NCBI GenBank assembly: GCA_963669415.2
Contig: CAXXPS010000002.1
Span: 124,001 to 188,000 of the forward strand
DNA: 64,000 bases
Reading direction: 5' to 3'
Source of the DNA: JAWKWH01 sp963669415
GTDB lineage: Bacteria > Pseudomonadota > Alphaproteobacteria > Rhizobiales > Rhizobiaceae
The notes under the pieces: generated by a model
Seen by the model: only the letters and a program-made list of their open reading frames with translations
Databases searched by the model: none
What the model was told of the DNA's origin: nothing
Translations under genes and position numbers: made by a program
Part shown: in pieces, positions 18,519 through 27,184 of the stretch
How positions within the stretch are numbered: position 1 is the first letter of the stretch
Layout: the number at the start of each line of letters is the position of its first letter

Positions 18519-19022
18519 CTATCCGGCAGCCATTTGAATTCCCGTTTCGCGGTGCGAATGAAGCGCTTGCAGGTTGGCAACAATTTGCAGCGCGGCTCTC
18601 GCCGCCTCCCTCCCCTTGACGTCGAAATGCGACTTGAAGAATTCAATCTGGTGGCGATTTTCCTGAAACTGGTGCGGTGTCAGCACGGAGGATATCACCG
18701 GCACACCGGTGTCGAGCTGCACCCGCATCAAGGCGTCGATGACCGTCGAAGCCACGAATTCGTGGCGATAGATTCCGCCATCGACAACAAAGCCCGCGGC
18801 GACGATGGCGTCGAACTCACCGGTCTCGGCGAGCTTCATCGCCAGCAACGGAATGTCGTAGGCTCCCGGCACCTTGAACAGGCTGACTTCAGCCCTGTCT
18901 CCTTCGGCGGATCCGATTTCGGCAAAGAAGCCGGACCGTGCCTGGGCGACGATTTCTGCATGCCAGCCTGCCTCGACAAACGCAAAGCGGACTTCGGATA
19001 TTACTGTCGGTAGTTTTTTCAT
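18519..19022 (-). CDS. ribH: 6,7-dimethyl-8-ribityllumazine synthase, RibH2 type
   Basis: 167 residues. KVPGAYDIPLLAMKLA, AAGFVVDGGIYRHEFVAS and SVLTPHQFQ are the substrate-binding segments of lumazine synthase, the penultimate riboflavin step joining the pyrimidinedione to the four-carbon unit. The GGIYRHEF and LTPHQ variants are those of the decameric RibH2 form known from Brucella and other rhizobia, usually a second copy beside the ribH1 operon. An FMN riboswitch in its leader gives feedback control. Confidence 0.93.
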   Translation of the reverse strand: MKKLPTVISEVRFAFVEAGWHAEIVAQARSGFFAEIGSAEGDRAEVSLFKVPGAYDIPLLAMKLAETGEFDAIVAAGFVVDGGIYRHEFVASTVIDALMRVQLDTGVPVISSVLTPHQFQENRHQIEFFKSHFDVKGREAARAALQIVANLQALHSHRETGIQMAAG

Positions 19023-19110
19023 TGATCTGATCCAGGTCTCGTTTCATTAGACGTGAATCAGGGCGCGCAACCAGACGATCGCTCGCGAAATTGCGAACGC
19101 ACGTCCGATT

Positions 19111-19269
19111 GTTCTCTCCCATCCGGACTGTCACCGTCGGCTCCGGAATCTCACCGGATCTGCTGACCCTCACAGGCTTCGGCAAACCAAAACTGCGAGG
19201 CGCTCGCGGGCTGATGAGACCATTTGCGATCCCAATTACCGCCGGTGGGGAATTTCACCCCGCCCTGAG
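19111..19269 (-). promoter_or_regulatory. FMN riboswitch (RFN element) of ribH
   Basis: On the minus strand the segment opens with AGGGCGGGGTGAAATTCCCC and ACCGGCGGTAAT, and closes with CCGGTGAGATTCCGGAGCC and GACAGTCCGGATGGGAGAGA, the conserved halves of the FMN aptamer. It ends 88 nt before the ribH start. FMN binding is expected to repress ribH by termination or by blocking translation. Confidence 0.96.
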
Positions 19270-19394
19270 AACACTTGCGCGTACGATGATCGGTATGTTT
19301 ATCAGCTGAGTCAATATTTGATTATGGTCAAACCGGTGCATCGACGATTGCACATCATAGGTCCGCAACCACCTTTCGTGCAGGATTTAAAAGC

Positions 19395-20159
19395 ATGGCC
19401 GCCACTTTGATTGTCCTCGCCCATCCCGAGCGTAAATCATTCAACGGTGCATGGGCCGACGCCACTGCAAAAGCTTCCATCGCCGCCGGGCACGAGATTA
19501 TCTGGTCGGATCTCTACGGGATGCGGTTTGATCCCGCTGAATCACGCGATCAATATCCCGGCTTTGCTGCCGACCGGCCCTTTGACCCGCTGAAGGCGCA
19601 GGAGGAAGCGGCCGCCGCCGACGCGCTTCCTGCGGATGTTGCAGTGGAAATCGACAAGATCCGTCGCGCCGACCGGATTGTTTTTCACTTTCCGCTCTGG
19701 TGGTTTGGCGTGCCGGCAATTCTGAAGGGCTGGTTCGACCGTGTGTTGGCACACGGAGAACTGCACACTGTGGATCAGCGCTTTGACGGCGGCCTGTGCC
19801 GCGGCAAGAAGGTGTTGTTCTGTGTTACCCTCGGCGCCACGGAAGCGGAGGCCGGTTTCAACGGCAAGGAAGGCGACATTGCGCTGTTGTTATGGCCCCA
19901 TGCCTACACGATGCACTATCTGGGAATGACCGTGCTCGAGCCGGTACTTGCCAACAGCGTCCACGGATATTTCGAGGGTACCGAAGAAGTTGAATTGGAG
20001 ACACGGCTGTCCAGCCTGCTCGAACAACAAACCGAGGTCATCGGCGAATTCGATTCACGTCCCCAAATCAAGTTCAACGCTGATAGTGATTTTGATGAAC
20101 AAGGCCGGCTGAAACCGGAGGCGCCGAGCTACTCGGCAATGATCCGCCACCAGCGCTGA
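19395..20159 (+). CDS. NAD(P)H-dependent quinone reductase family protein
   Basis: 254 residues with a flavodoxin-like fold. VLAHPERKSFNGA at the N-terminus and VFHFPLWWFGVPAILKGWFDRV are the FAD/FMN and quinone-site segments of the NQO1/MdaB/KefF family, which carry out two-electron quinone reduction. The C-terminal tail (about 205-254) is longer than in KefF. It is monocistronic. Confidence 0.87.
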   Translation: MAATLIVLAHPERKSFNGAWADATAKASIAAGHEIIWSDLYGMRFDPAESRDQYPGFAADRPFDPLKAQEEAAAADALPADVAVEIDKIRRADRIVFHFPLWWFGVPAILKGWFDRVLAHGELHTVDQRFDGGLCRGKKVLFCVTLGATEAEAGFNGKEGDIALLLWPHAYTMHYLGMTVLEPVLANSVHGYFEGTEEVELETRLSSLLEQQTEVIGEFDSRPQIKFNADSDFDEQGRLKPEAPSYSAMIRHQR

Positions 20160-20196
20160 CAAGAGACGCCTTCACGTCCATTGGGCCGGAGGATGT

Positions 20197-20931
20197 CTAT
20201 AAAGCATTGATAACCGGGGCGTAGCGCTTTTTTGCGTCACCAATGACCGGTGCGCCGTGCGCAGGAAGGACATGCTCAAAACCAAGGTCAAGGATCGCCT
20301 TGATTTCGCTTGCATCGGGCTTTGTCGCCTTGCGCCAGCCCGGGCCGACATTGCAGGGCTTGATGAACCCCATCCTCGGCATCATCAACCGGGCCAGAAA
20401 ACTGAAATTCTGGTCCGGCTTGTCCCAGTTCTGCAGGCTGTCTCCGGCGATCAAAATGCCGCCGTCCCTGTCAAGAAGCATCAAACCCTCATTGGGCTTG
20501 GCCGAATTGATGTTGACGAATTCGGCACCCTTTGTCGGGATCTTCACATCCCCTTTGACGATATTGTCGGGGTGGAAATAGGGATCCGATTTGGAATCGA
20601 AACCGGCAAAATAGGGAGCATCGACCGACCAGACGGTGGCGCCATATCGGTCTTTGTAAAACGGGTCGTCCATACCGTGAAACGCGGCAAGCCGGATGAT
20701 GTTTTTCACCTCTCCGAGCTTGTCGAGCGCTTCCAGGCCGGAAGAATCAAGTCGCACTGAATTGACCAGCGTGAGTTCGCTGCCGTGGCGCAGGACGGTC
20801 ATGTTGCGGCTGATGCGCAAAGGCAACAGACCGGGAAGCGCCACCGTGCCGGTAACAAAGAATATGTCAGGAAATAGCTCTTCCAGGTCGCCATGCTTCT
20901 GGGCGTCGGGGAATGGTCGCGGGGTTGTCAT
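20197..20931 (-). CDS. Metallo-beta-lactamase-fold-like protein lacking the metal motif
   Basis: 244 residues. The order of segments (N-terminal strands, GDSLQNW near 165, HVLPAHGAPVIG near 228) follows the MBL fold, but the HxHxDH zinc motif is absent; LAAFHGMDD occupies its place. This resembles the DUF4336-like hydrolase-fold proteins. A catalytic function is therefore uncertain. It converges on the quinone reductase gene. Confidence 0.6.
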   Translation of the reverse strand: MTTPRPFPDAQKHGDLEELFPDIFFVTGTVALPGLLPLRISRNMTVLRHGSELTLVNSVRLDSSGLEALDKLGEVKNIIRLAAFHGMDDPFYKDRYGATVWSVDAPYFAGFDSKSDPYFHPDNIVKGDVKIPTKGAEFVNINSAKPNEGLMLLDRDGGILIAGDSLQNWDKPDQNFSFLARLMMPRMGFIKPCNVGPGWRKATKPDASEIKAILDLGFEHVLPAHGAPVIGDAKKRYAPVINAL

Positions 20932-21023
20932 TGCTGGCTCCTGCCGTTCGGCGTCAATTCCAAAATTCCCGCCATCAATAGCAGACCCCTCCTGACAACT
21001 GACTGTCAGGAGGTTTCAGGTAT

Positions 21024-22055
21024 TCATCGATACGGCGGGGCGTAGAGAATGCCGCCGCGGTTCCACAGACGGTTCAGGCCGCGCTCGATCGCCAGGTCGC
21101 TGCCCGCACCCAGGTTGCGGGAGAATATCTCGCCATAGTTTCCGACGCTGCGAACAACCTGTGCCGTCCAGTCATTGGCGAGACCAAGATCACTGCCCAA
21201 ACTGCCGTCATTGCCGATGAACCTGCGTACATCCGGCTTGTCGGAAGCAATGGCATCGTCAACGCTTGCTGACGTAATTCCCATTTCCTCGGCGTTGACG
21301 AGCGCAAACAGGACCCAATTGACGACGGTCGCCCACTGGGTGTCGTCCTTCCGTACCACGGGACCAAGCGGCTCCTTCGAAATGGTATCGGGCAGAATGA
21401 TGTGTTCGTCACTGTCGGCCAGCAGCAGCCGCCATGCATAAAGCTGCGACACGTCGCTGGACACAACATTGCAGCGGCCTGACTGGTAGGCGGCGAGAAT
21501 ATCTTCCGCCGAGCCAAGCGCGGCGATCTCATGAGCCATGTTGTTGGCGACGAAATAGTCGGGAATATTGGCTTGGCTCGTCGTTCCCGCCAGCACGCAG
21601 ACAACCGATCCGTCAAGCTCGAGGGCCGACAGCCGCTCCGGCTCGCGCGGAACCATGAAGCCCTGCCCGTCATAATAGGAGACGCCGGCGAAGGTCAGGC
21701 CGTGCTCCAGTTCGCGGCCCAGTGTCCAGGTTGAATTGCGCGAAAGAATGTCGATCTTGCCTTCGCTCAGCGCCTGAAACCGCGCTTCGGCCGACAAGGG
21801 AACATAATCGACTGCCGTATCATCGCCCAGCACCGCAACGGCGACCGCACGGCAAAAATCGACATCGAAGCCTTCCCACGTGTCACCGGTTTTGGCGGCA
21901 AACCCCTGCAGTCCTTCATTGACGCCACAGACCAGGCGGCCCCGCTCCTTGACGTCGGACAGTGTTGTAGCTTTAGCGCCAACCGTCATGAGCAATGCTG
22001 CAAAAACGCAGGCAACCAAACGGCTGGAAAATTCTGTCATTGTGATTTTACTCAT
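21024..22055 (-). CDS. General L-amino-acid ABC transporter substrate-binding protein (AapJ-like)
   Basis: 343 residues. Start at 22055 (MSKITMTEF), 14 bp after the stop of the upstream L,D-transpeptidase. A signal peptide (about 1-32) precedes a type II periplasmic binding domain with LVCGVNEGLQGFA, TWEGFDVDFCRAVAVAVLGD and GRELEHGLTFAGVSYYDGQGF, all close to AapJ/BztA. No ABC permease or ATPase gene is adjacent, so it either serves a transporter elsewhere or is an orphan sensor of amino acids. Confidence 0.85.
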   Translation of the reverse strand: MSKITMTEFSSRLVACVFAALLMTVGAKATTLSDVKERGRLVCGVNEGLQGFAAKTGDTWEGFDVDFCRAVAVAVLGDDTAVDYVPLSAEARFQALSEGKIDILSRNSTWTLGRELEHGLTFAGVSYYDGQGFMVPREPERLSALELDGSVVCVLAGTTSQANIPDYFVANNMAHEIAALGSAEDILAAYQSGRCNVVSSDVSQLYAWRLLLADSDEHIILPDTISKEPLGPVVRKDDTQWATVVNWVLFALVNAEEMGITSASVDDAIASDKPDVRRFIGNDGSLGSDLGLANDWTAQVVRSVGNYGEIFSRNLGAGSDLAIERGLNRLWNRGGILYAPPYR

Positions 22056-22069
22056 TACGTTTCTCGCGA

Positions 22070-22666
22070 CTACAGTTTCGGAGCCTGCCGCACGATCACC
22101 CGCGTCCCGACCGGAACTTCCTCGTAGAGCGAGATCACATCGGGATTGATCATCCGGAAGCAGCCCGACGACATGGCATGGCCAATGGTCTGCGGCTGAT
22201 TGGTGCCGTGAATTCGGTAGATTGTGCTTCCCAGGTAAAGTGCCCGTGCGCCGAGCGGATTTCCGGGCCCACCAGCCATGAAGCGTGGGAGATATGGCTG
22301 ACGCTCGATCATTTCCGGTGGCGGCCGCCAATCCGGCCATTCGCTCTTGCGGCTGATACGGTGGATGCCCTGCCATTCAAAGCCGATCCGCCCGACCCCG
22401 ACGCCGTAGCGCATGGCCCGGCCATCACCCATCACGTGGTACAAAAAACGCTCTTCGGTGTGGATGATGATGGTGCCGGCAGGTTCAGTGGTGCGGAAGA
22501 AAACCGGCTGCGGCCGCCATTTGGCAGGCAGTTTTTCCTCTGCCGACGTCGGAATGTAGCCTGGCTGCTCTTCAACATCGAGTTCCTTGCGCTGGGCGGC
22601 ATTGGAAATGGCGGCCCAGAAAACCGTCAGGGCCAGACCGATGGCCAGGCTCAATCGAAACTTCAT
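22070..22666 (-). CDS. L,D-transpeptidase (YkuD/ErfK family)
   Basis: 198 residues with a signal peptide (about 1-23). The catalytic motif is complete: HGTNQPQTIGHAMSSGCFRM, with His and the Cys nucleophile in SSGCFRM. It forms 3-3 peptidoglycan crosslinks or attaches envelope proteins. Hyphomicrobiales have large families of such enzymes. The same strand continues after 14 bp into the substrate-binding protein and is preceded by a lipoprotein gene 38 bp upstream. Confidence 0.92.
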   Translation of the reverse strand: MKFRLSLAIGLALTVFWAAISNAAQRKELDVEEQPGYIPTSAEEKLPAKWRPQPVFFRTTEPAGTIIIHTEERFLYHVMGDGRAMRYGVGVGRIGFEWQGIHRISRKSEWPDWRPPPEMIERQPYLPRFMAGGPGNPLGARALYLGSTIYRIHGTNQPQTIGHAMSSGCFRMINPDVISLYEEVPVGTRVIVRQAPKL

Positions 22667-22704
22667 GTATCTTCTCCCTTGAAGTTTGGGTCAGGCCCCA
22701 TTGA

Positions 22705-23238
22705 TCACGGCTGCCCGCAGGGCACGTAAATCATGGTTCCGTAAACGGTGCGTGCCCGTGGCTCCATCCAGCGCATAACCAGCACACGTTCGTCATAGGA
22801 CACGACATAGCGGTCCTGCTCAATGCCGGCTGCGCCTCTCGGGCCGAGAAACACCCTGCCCTTGTTGTCGGTCTTGTAGAAAATCTCCGATGGCTGCTTG
22901 GCGCCAACCGCATGCATCATCACGCCGCCATTCTGGCCCGTGCCGATAGTGTAGGGGTTGCTGCAGGCAATTTTTGCCTGCTCCAGCGTGCGCTCCTGAT
23001 CCTCTTCCTGGTGAAAGGAAGCCAGGCCGTAATCGCCGGGCAGCGTGGCCATGTCTATCTGGATCGGCTGAACTTCAGGCTCGGGATCGGGGGTCAGCGT
23101 CGTGCAGGCCGAAAGACCGGCTACTGCCGCCACCAGCGTCAACCACGCCAATGTTCCGGAAGATCGTTTTGTCAATGCTGATTGGTCCCAGCCACGAGAC
23201 TGTAGATCGTGGCATTGCTTGAATGATTCCTGCGCCAT
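22705..23238 (-). CDS. Putative lipoprotein
   Basis: 177 residues. A hydrophobic segment ends in the lipobox LSAC (Cys about 45), so export and lipidation are likely. The N-terminal 25 residues before the hydrophobic stretch are unusually long; a TTG start in frame near residue 22 would give a classical signal and may be the true start. The mature part is of unknown family, with two further Cys that could pair. It lies 38 bp before the L,D-transpeptidase and may share its transcript. Confidence 0.65.
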   Translation of the reverse strand: MAQESFKQCHDLQSRGWDQSALTKRSSGTLAWLTLVAAVAGLSACTTLTPDPEPEVQPIQIDMATLPGDYGLASFHQEEDQERTLEQAKIACSNPYTIGTGQNGGVMMHAVGAKQPSEIFYKTDNKGRVFLGPRGAAGIEQDRYVVSYDERVLVMRWMEPRARTVYGTMIYVPCGQP

Positions 23239-23340
23239 TGCGTCCTGCCGGTTTCCTCGTCACGTCAACGAATAGTGTACCGAATTGCCACCACTTGCAA
23301 TTGCGCAAAAGCAATTCGTTTCAGGCGTTTTGCCGGGAAC

Positions 23341-24360
23341 TCAGACATAGCGATCAAATCGGGGCGCGCCGAACAGGTTGCGATGTTCCACTGGCGTCAG
23401 TCCGGTCCGGCGCTTGAAAAGCCGCCGAAACGTTGCCGTGTCGGTGTAACCGACCTCGTCGCCGATCTCTGCAACCGGCATGTTGGTCGTCTCCAGCATC
23501 TGCCGGGCTTCCTCGATACGAACCGACTGCACATAGTCCATCGGTGATTTACCGGTCGCCTTGCGAAACCGGCGCGCAAAACTCGTTGGCGGCAGGCCCG
23601 ACCGGTCAGTCATTTCTGCAACCGGGTTTTCCAGGGCGTAGTTCTCACCAATCCAGCTTTGAGCTTTGGCAACAATCGCATCGTCATGCGGGCTGGCCTT
23701 GATCATCGACGAATAGGGCGCCTGCAATTCGCCCCTGTCGGCCATCAGCCAGACCTTGGCGGCTCTCGAAGCGAGTTGAACGCTGCCGTAATTGGCAATC
23801 AGGAACAGCGCCAGTTCCTGCCAGCCGGTCGTTCCGCCCGACGTGGCAACCCCGCTGGACGCGTCGGCAAAACACAGACCGCGGTCCAGGCGAAGCCGGA
23901 CTGACGGATAATGCCGCCGGAACAGGTCTTCAAACCCCCAATGCGTCGTCACCTCGACCCCGTCAAGCAAGCCGATTTCGGCCAGGTAGATGGCGCCGGT
24001 GCACGCCGAAACGATGCGCGTCTCCGCGTCGCGTTTTGCGGATAGACATTCGATGGCCGGATGGTCAGCCGGGTCGAGCCGTTCGTGGGTGGAGAGCAGG
24101 AGACCCGGCACGATGACAAGGTCGCAATCAACATCGTCGTCGAACGTCACATCAGGCGAAATGCGAAATCCGCTGGCCGATGCAAAGGGCTCAAGGTGCG
24201 GACCGACCAATTTGACGTCGAATACCGGTGCGCCCTCTTTGCCGTTGACCAAAAATTCCCAATCACGCCCTGCCGCCATCAGCGTGTCGTAGAGACCAAA
24301 CAGGCTCGAAGCGCTCACATGTGGCGTTGCGACGAGCAGGACTGAAACCGGATCCGCCAT
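23341..24360 (-). CDS. GlxA-family AraC-type regulator with DJ-1/PfpI domain
   Basis: 339 residues. An N-terminal DJ-1/PfpI-like domain (about 5-190, with VSACTGAIYLAEIGLL at the nucleophile elbow, where a Cys is present) is joined to a C-terminal AraC double HTH (about 230-325, SFARRFRKATGKSPMDYVQ and IGDEVGYTDTATFRRLFKRR). This layout is that of GlxA regulators. The targets are unknown; the only divergent gene is a 58-residue ORF. Confidence 0.92.
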   Translation of the reverse strand: MADPVSVLLVATPHVSASSLFGLYDTLMAAGRDWEFLVNGKEGAPVFDVKLVGPHLEPFASASGFRISPDVTFDDDVDCDLVIVPGLLLSTHERLDPADHPAIECLSAKRDAETRIVSACTGAIYLAEIGLLDGVEVTTHWGFEDLFRRHYPSVRLRLDRGLCFADASSGVATSGGTTGWQELALFLIANYGSVQLASRAAKVWLMADRGELQAPYSSMIKASPHDDAIVAKAQSWIGENYALENPVAEMTDRSGLPPTSFARRFRKATGKSPMDYVQSVRIEEARQMLETTNMPVAEIGDEVGYTDTATFRRLFKRRTGLTPVEHRNLFGAPRFDRYV

Positions 24361-24472
24361 GATTGACCTCTTGAAGTGGTGAATCTGCCCCTATTTTAGC
24401 GGTTTTACCGCTCACGGCCAATAACCGGCTCGCATTACCTTGCACTCAACACATCACGAAGAGGAAATCACC

Positions 24473-24649
24473 ATGCTCAAATTTCTCGCCTATCTGATGA
24501 TTGTCCCGCGCCTGGAATTGAAGGCAAAAGCCGAGCCGGTTCATTCCGATGAGCGTGAAAGGATGAACCACGGCGATCCCTATGACGAGTTGACGACCCG
24601 GTCGTTCAACACGCTGATGAATTCAGGCGGGGCTTTCAAGCAGTTTTGA
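24473..24649 (+). CDS. Small hypothetical protein
   Basis: 58 residues from the ATG at 24473, preceded by an AGAGGAAA ribosome site. A hydrophobic N-terminus (FLAYLMIVP) is followed by a polar, charged part. It is divergent from the GlxA-type regulator across 112 bp. No family is recognised; its reality rests on the ribosome site and position. Confidence 0.45.
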   Translation: MLKFLAYLMIVPRLELKAKAEPVHSDERERMNHGDPYDELTTRSFNTLMNSGGAFKQF

Positions 24650-24689
24650 TCAATTCGGCAGAGACACTTGGCCCAATGCGGCTCAGCAA

Positions 24690-25169
24690 TCAAATTTGCC
24701 CATTGCCCTTGTTGCGAAGATGTTGCGGAATTTGCTGCTGATCGCTCACAATTCGATCGCCTGTTTCTTGCAATCGAAATCCGGTGGAGCGAAATTTCAA
24801 TGTGCCATTCATCTGATCGTTCAGCACGATCTCCCATTGAAATTCCTGATAGTCGTTCTGGCGGGTGATGACCGCTTCAGGTGAACGGACAATCCGGTCG
24901 ATCGGCAGCGGCGTGATGCTGGTATCCGGATATCCAAACGTGATCTTCAGGTCAGATACGTTGACGAAACAAAGATCGGCCTGAACCAAGCGAAACCGAA
25001 ACCGCCCGTCGCCTCCCTTCATCCATTCCAGGATGTGATCGATATCCAGGATGAGCTCGCTGCGCCAGTCGTCCCGATCAGGTTCCGGTGAGATCAGCCG
25101 GAATGCATAGATGGAATCGTCATGAAACGAGCCGGGAAAATCGTCACCGATCTCATTGAAGAATGTCAT
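24690..25169 (-). CDS. Hypothetical protein
   Basis: 159 residues from the ATG at 25169 (MTFFNEIGDDFPGSF); the in-frame extension further upstream is poor in coding character and overlaps the divergent promoter. No signal peptide or membrane segment. The sequence is acidic with Trp-rich patches (DDWRSEL, HILEWMKG) and could be a soluble beta protein. It faces a DUF6714-like gene back to back; small stand-alone proteins of this kind sometimes are immunity proteins, but nothing here proves it. Confidence 0.55.
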   Translation of the reverse strand: MTFFNEIGDDFPGSFHDDSIYAFRLISPEPDRDDWRSELILDIDHILEWMKGGDGRFRFRLVQADLCFVNVSDLKITFGYPDTSITPLPIDRIVRSPEAVITRQNDYQEFQWEIVLNDQMNGTLKFRSTGFRLQETGDRIVSDQQQIPQHLRNKGNGQI

Positions 25170-25239
25170 CGATACTCTGCCACCGCTTAATCTGTCGCCT
25201 GGCCACACTGGACATCGTGCCGACAACCCATAGCATGAA

Positions 25240-25698
25240 ATGATGGAAACGTTGGTCCGCGAAATCGGGGAAGCCTTTGCCGGATGTGCACAGCCGTCGG
25301 ATGATGAGCTATTACATCCGGACTGCATGGATGATGTGGACGTCCTGGAGTTCTATGGCGGTGTCCGCTGGCAGGACATGACCGACGAAATGATTGTCTA
25401 TGGCTATGCCGCGCCGACAGCCTTCAGCCCGAAGGCGTTTCAGTATTACCTGCCGGCCTACCTGATATGGACCCTGAACAATCTCGACAGCACCGAATAT
25501 GCCGCCGAAAGCATTTTGCTGGCGCTTGATCCCGGCACCGAAGCCGAAATGCTTCACGATTTCAGAAAATCGAAATTCTCACTGTTCACCCCGGCGCAGG
25601 TTGCCGTGATCAAGAAATTCCTTTGGCATGTTTCCACGCATCCCGATCTGGGCGCGATTGCCGATCGTGCACTGGTCAATTACTGGATGGACGCATAG
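25240..25698 (+). CDS. DUF6714-like hypothetical protein
   Basis: 152 residues. The segment PTAFSPKAFQYYLPAYLIW followed by a Phe-Leu rich helical tail (FTPAQVAVIKKFLWHV) resembles the small DUF6714 family of unknown function. No membrane segment or signal. It is divergent from the hypothetical gene at 24690 with 70 bp between the starts. Confidence 0.6.
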   Translation: MMETLVREIGEAFAGCAQPSDDELLHPDCMDDVDVLEFYGGVRWQDMTDEMIVYGYAAPTAFSPKAFQYYLPAYLIWTLNNLDSTEYAAESILLALDPGTEAEMLHDFRKSKFSLFTPAQVAVIKKFLWHVSTHPDLGAIADRALVNYWMDA

Positions 25699-25761
25699 AT
25701 CGCGCCTGCAAGTTCTGATACCAGCGCGAAGCCGATACAATGTCGGCGATCCGGCATGCTG

Positions 25762-26517
25762 TCAAAACGCCCGGACCATCAAGCTCACCCCCATGACAGA
25801 CAGCATTGCAAGGATTACGAGGCGGAAGGCGTCTGGCGACAGCCGATGCCGGATTTGCTCGCCCAGATGAAGTCCCAGGAAAGCAATCCCCGTCCCGATG
25901 ACCGAGACGATCACCGCGCCGGTGGTGAACAGGCCAAGCCGGTTGAGGCCGATCGCCATGATGAAGCTGGACAGGGTGAACGAGCAATTTATCGACTGGA
26001 TGAAGACGTTCCGCTCGAGATGCAAAGACATGAGATACGGCATGGAGGGCAGTACCTGCGACCCGGTCAATCCATTCACCGTTCCCGTCAAAAATCCGCT
26101 TACCGGCCCCAGCCTGCGCTCCCACGCCGGGGGAAGCCGCAATCCCGGTTTCGAATAGGCGAATGCACACCAGATCAACAGCACCACCCCCAGTACACCG
26201 CCCGCCAGTCGGCCGTCGATGAGCGAAAGCGCCCAAAGGCCCAGAATCAGACCGGGAACCGTCGCCAGCAGCATGGGCCAGAACCGGTGAATGGTCTCTC
26301 TGAACCGTCCGGCCTGGCGCATCACAACCAGGTTGGAGGAAATCGAGGGGATGATGATCAGAGGCAACGCTTCTTTCAGCCCGACTGTCACGGCCAGAAA
26401 CGGCAGGCACATGGTCGAGAATCCGAGCCCGGTAACCCCTTTTGCCGTTGCAGCCATCAGATAGGTCGCCAGGATCGCCGCCACCTGCCAATTGGAATAA
26501 GCGAGTTCGAAATTCAC
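25762..26517 (-). CDS. TauE/SafE-family (TSUP) sulfite/organosulfonate exporter
   Basis: 251 residues with about eight membrane helices. The N-terminal ATAKGVTGLGFSTMCLPFL and the repeat-symmetric GFLTGTVNGLTGSQVLPSMPYL carry the two TSUP signatures. Substrates in the family are sulfite, sulfoacetate or other small anions. It is monocistronic. Confidence 0.88.
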   Translation of the reverse strand: MNFELAYSNWQVAAILATYLMAATAKGVTGLGFSTMCLPFLAVTVGLKEALPLIIIPSISSNLVVMRQAGRFRETIHRFWPMLLATVPGLILGLWALSLIDGRLAGGVLGVVLLIWCAFAYSKPGLRLPPAWERRLGPVSGFLTGTVNGLTGSQVLPSMPYLMSLHLERNVFIQSINCSFTLSSFIMAIGLNRLGLFTTGAVIVSVIGTGIAFLGLHLGEQIRHRLSPDAFRLVILAMLSVMGVSLMVRAF

Positions 26518-26655
26518 TGATGGTCTACCACCGGCCGGCTGCCATCAGCGGATGATGGCAAACAAACAGGCACGATGCGCCGGCTTGCGGCTTTGCGTTT
26601 GTGTGCGCCCGCCCAAAATCCACCCGATTTTCTCCCCGTAATCCACATCCTGCAC

Positions 26656-26671
26656 ACACAATATATAGCGT
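26656..26671. promoter_or_regulatory. NrdR box (distal)
   Basis: ACACAATATATAGCGT agrees with the NrdR consensus acaCwAtATaTwGtgt at all but one position. It is 529 bp before nrdJ, rather far, and nearer to the TauE start (139 bp), so its target is not certain. Confidence 0.55.
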
Positions 26672-26904
26672 CATGAAATTTTCATAAAACCACCTCTTGA
26701 CGAGCGGGGTCGAGTCGCATTTTATGGATCACACGTTCGCGTGAGTGGCGTGGCCGGAATAGTTTGGAGCCCGGTCTTTTTTCCAGATTTGTTGCGTAAA
26801 AACCAGCGCTTTTCAGCCTTTTTCGGGCCAAAGCGCGGCAGGTAAAATTGTGTTTTGCGTATGGCGGGTCAGTGGTCGATTTTTCTGGCGTTAATTTGCC
26901 GTTA

Positions 26905-26920
26905 ATACTATATTTAGTGT
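26905..26920. promoter_or_regulatory. NrdR box (proximal)
   Basis: ATACTATATTTAGTGT agrees with the NrdR consensus at 14 of 16 positions. NrdR is an ATP/dATP-sensing repressor of ribonucleotide reductase genes, including nrdJ in alphaproteobacteria. It probably overlaps the nrdJ promoter. Confidence 0.6.
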
Positions 26921-26946
26921 TTGCGCCTAAAAATCGTACCAGATAA

Positions 26947-27150
26947 TGTGAATTGCTCGATTCGGGTAAATTCACAATCAGGCGTCAAATTTGAGGGGCC
27001 CACCGGGCTTCCGGCACCAAACAGAAAGCCATAGAACAAAAGGCTTCAAGGGTGCAGGTCAAGCCACGGAAGGGGAGAGTCGGTTTCCCATAAGGAGACC
27101 GGTGAGGCGGACTTGTGTCCGTTGGTGGATAGATGAGGAAACCCACCAGC
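26947..27150 (+). promoter_or_regulatory. Structured 5' leader of nrdJ (possible regulatory RNA)
   Basis: Several helices lie in tandem: TGTGAAT/ATTCACA (26947-26976), CGGTTTCC/GGAGACCG (27081-27101), CGGAC/GTCCG (27108-27121) and GGTGG/CCACC (27124-27147). GGCTT at 27042-27046 can pair with either AAAGCC at 27025 or AAGCC at 27061, giving two exclusive folds. No canonical B12 box (GCCACTG) is seen; the nearest is GCCACGG. A ligand is not assignable. Confidence 0.4.
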
Positions 27151-27184
27151 AGGCACACTACATATAGGGACTGGAAGGGATATT

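Noticed and set aside
26682..26975. 97-codon minus-strand open frame before nrdJ
   Set aside because: It overlaps an NrdR box and promoter region, has no ribosome site, and the residues look random.
26947..27184. Canonical cobalamin riboswitch before nrdJ
   Set aside because: The B12 box GCCACTG and the usual core order are not present; only loose resemblances (GCCACGG, GGAGACCGG).
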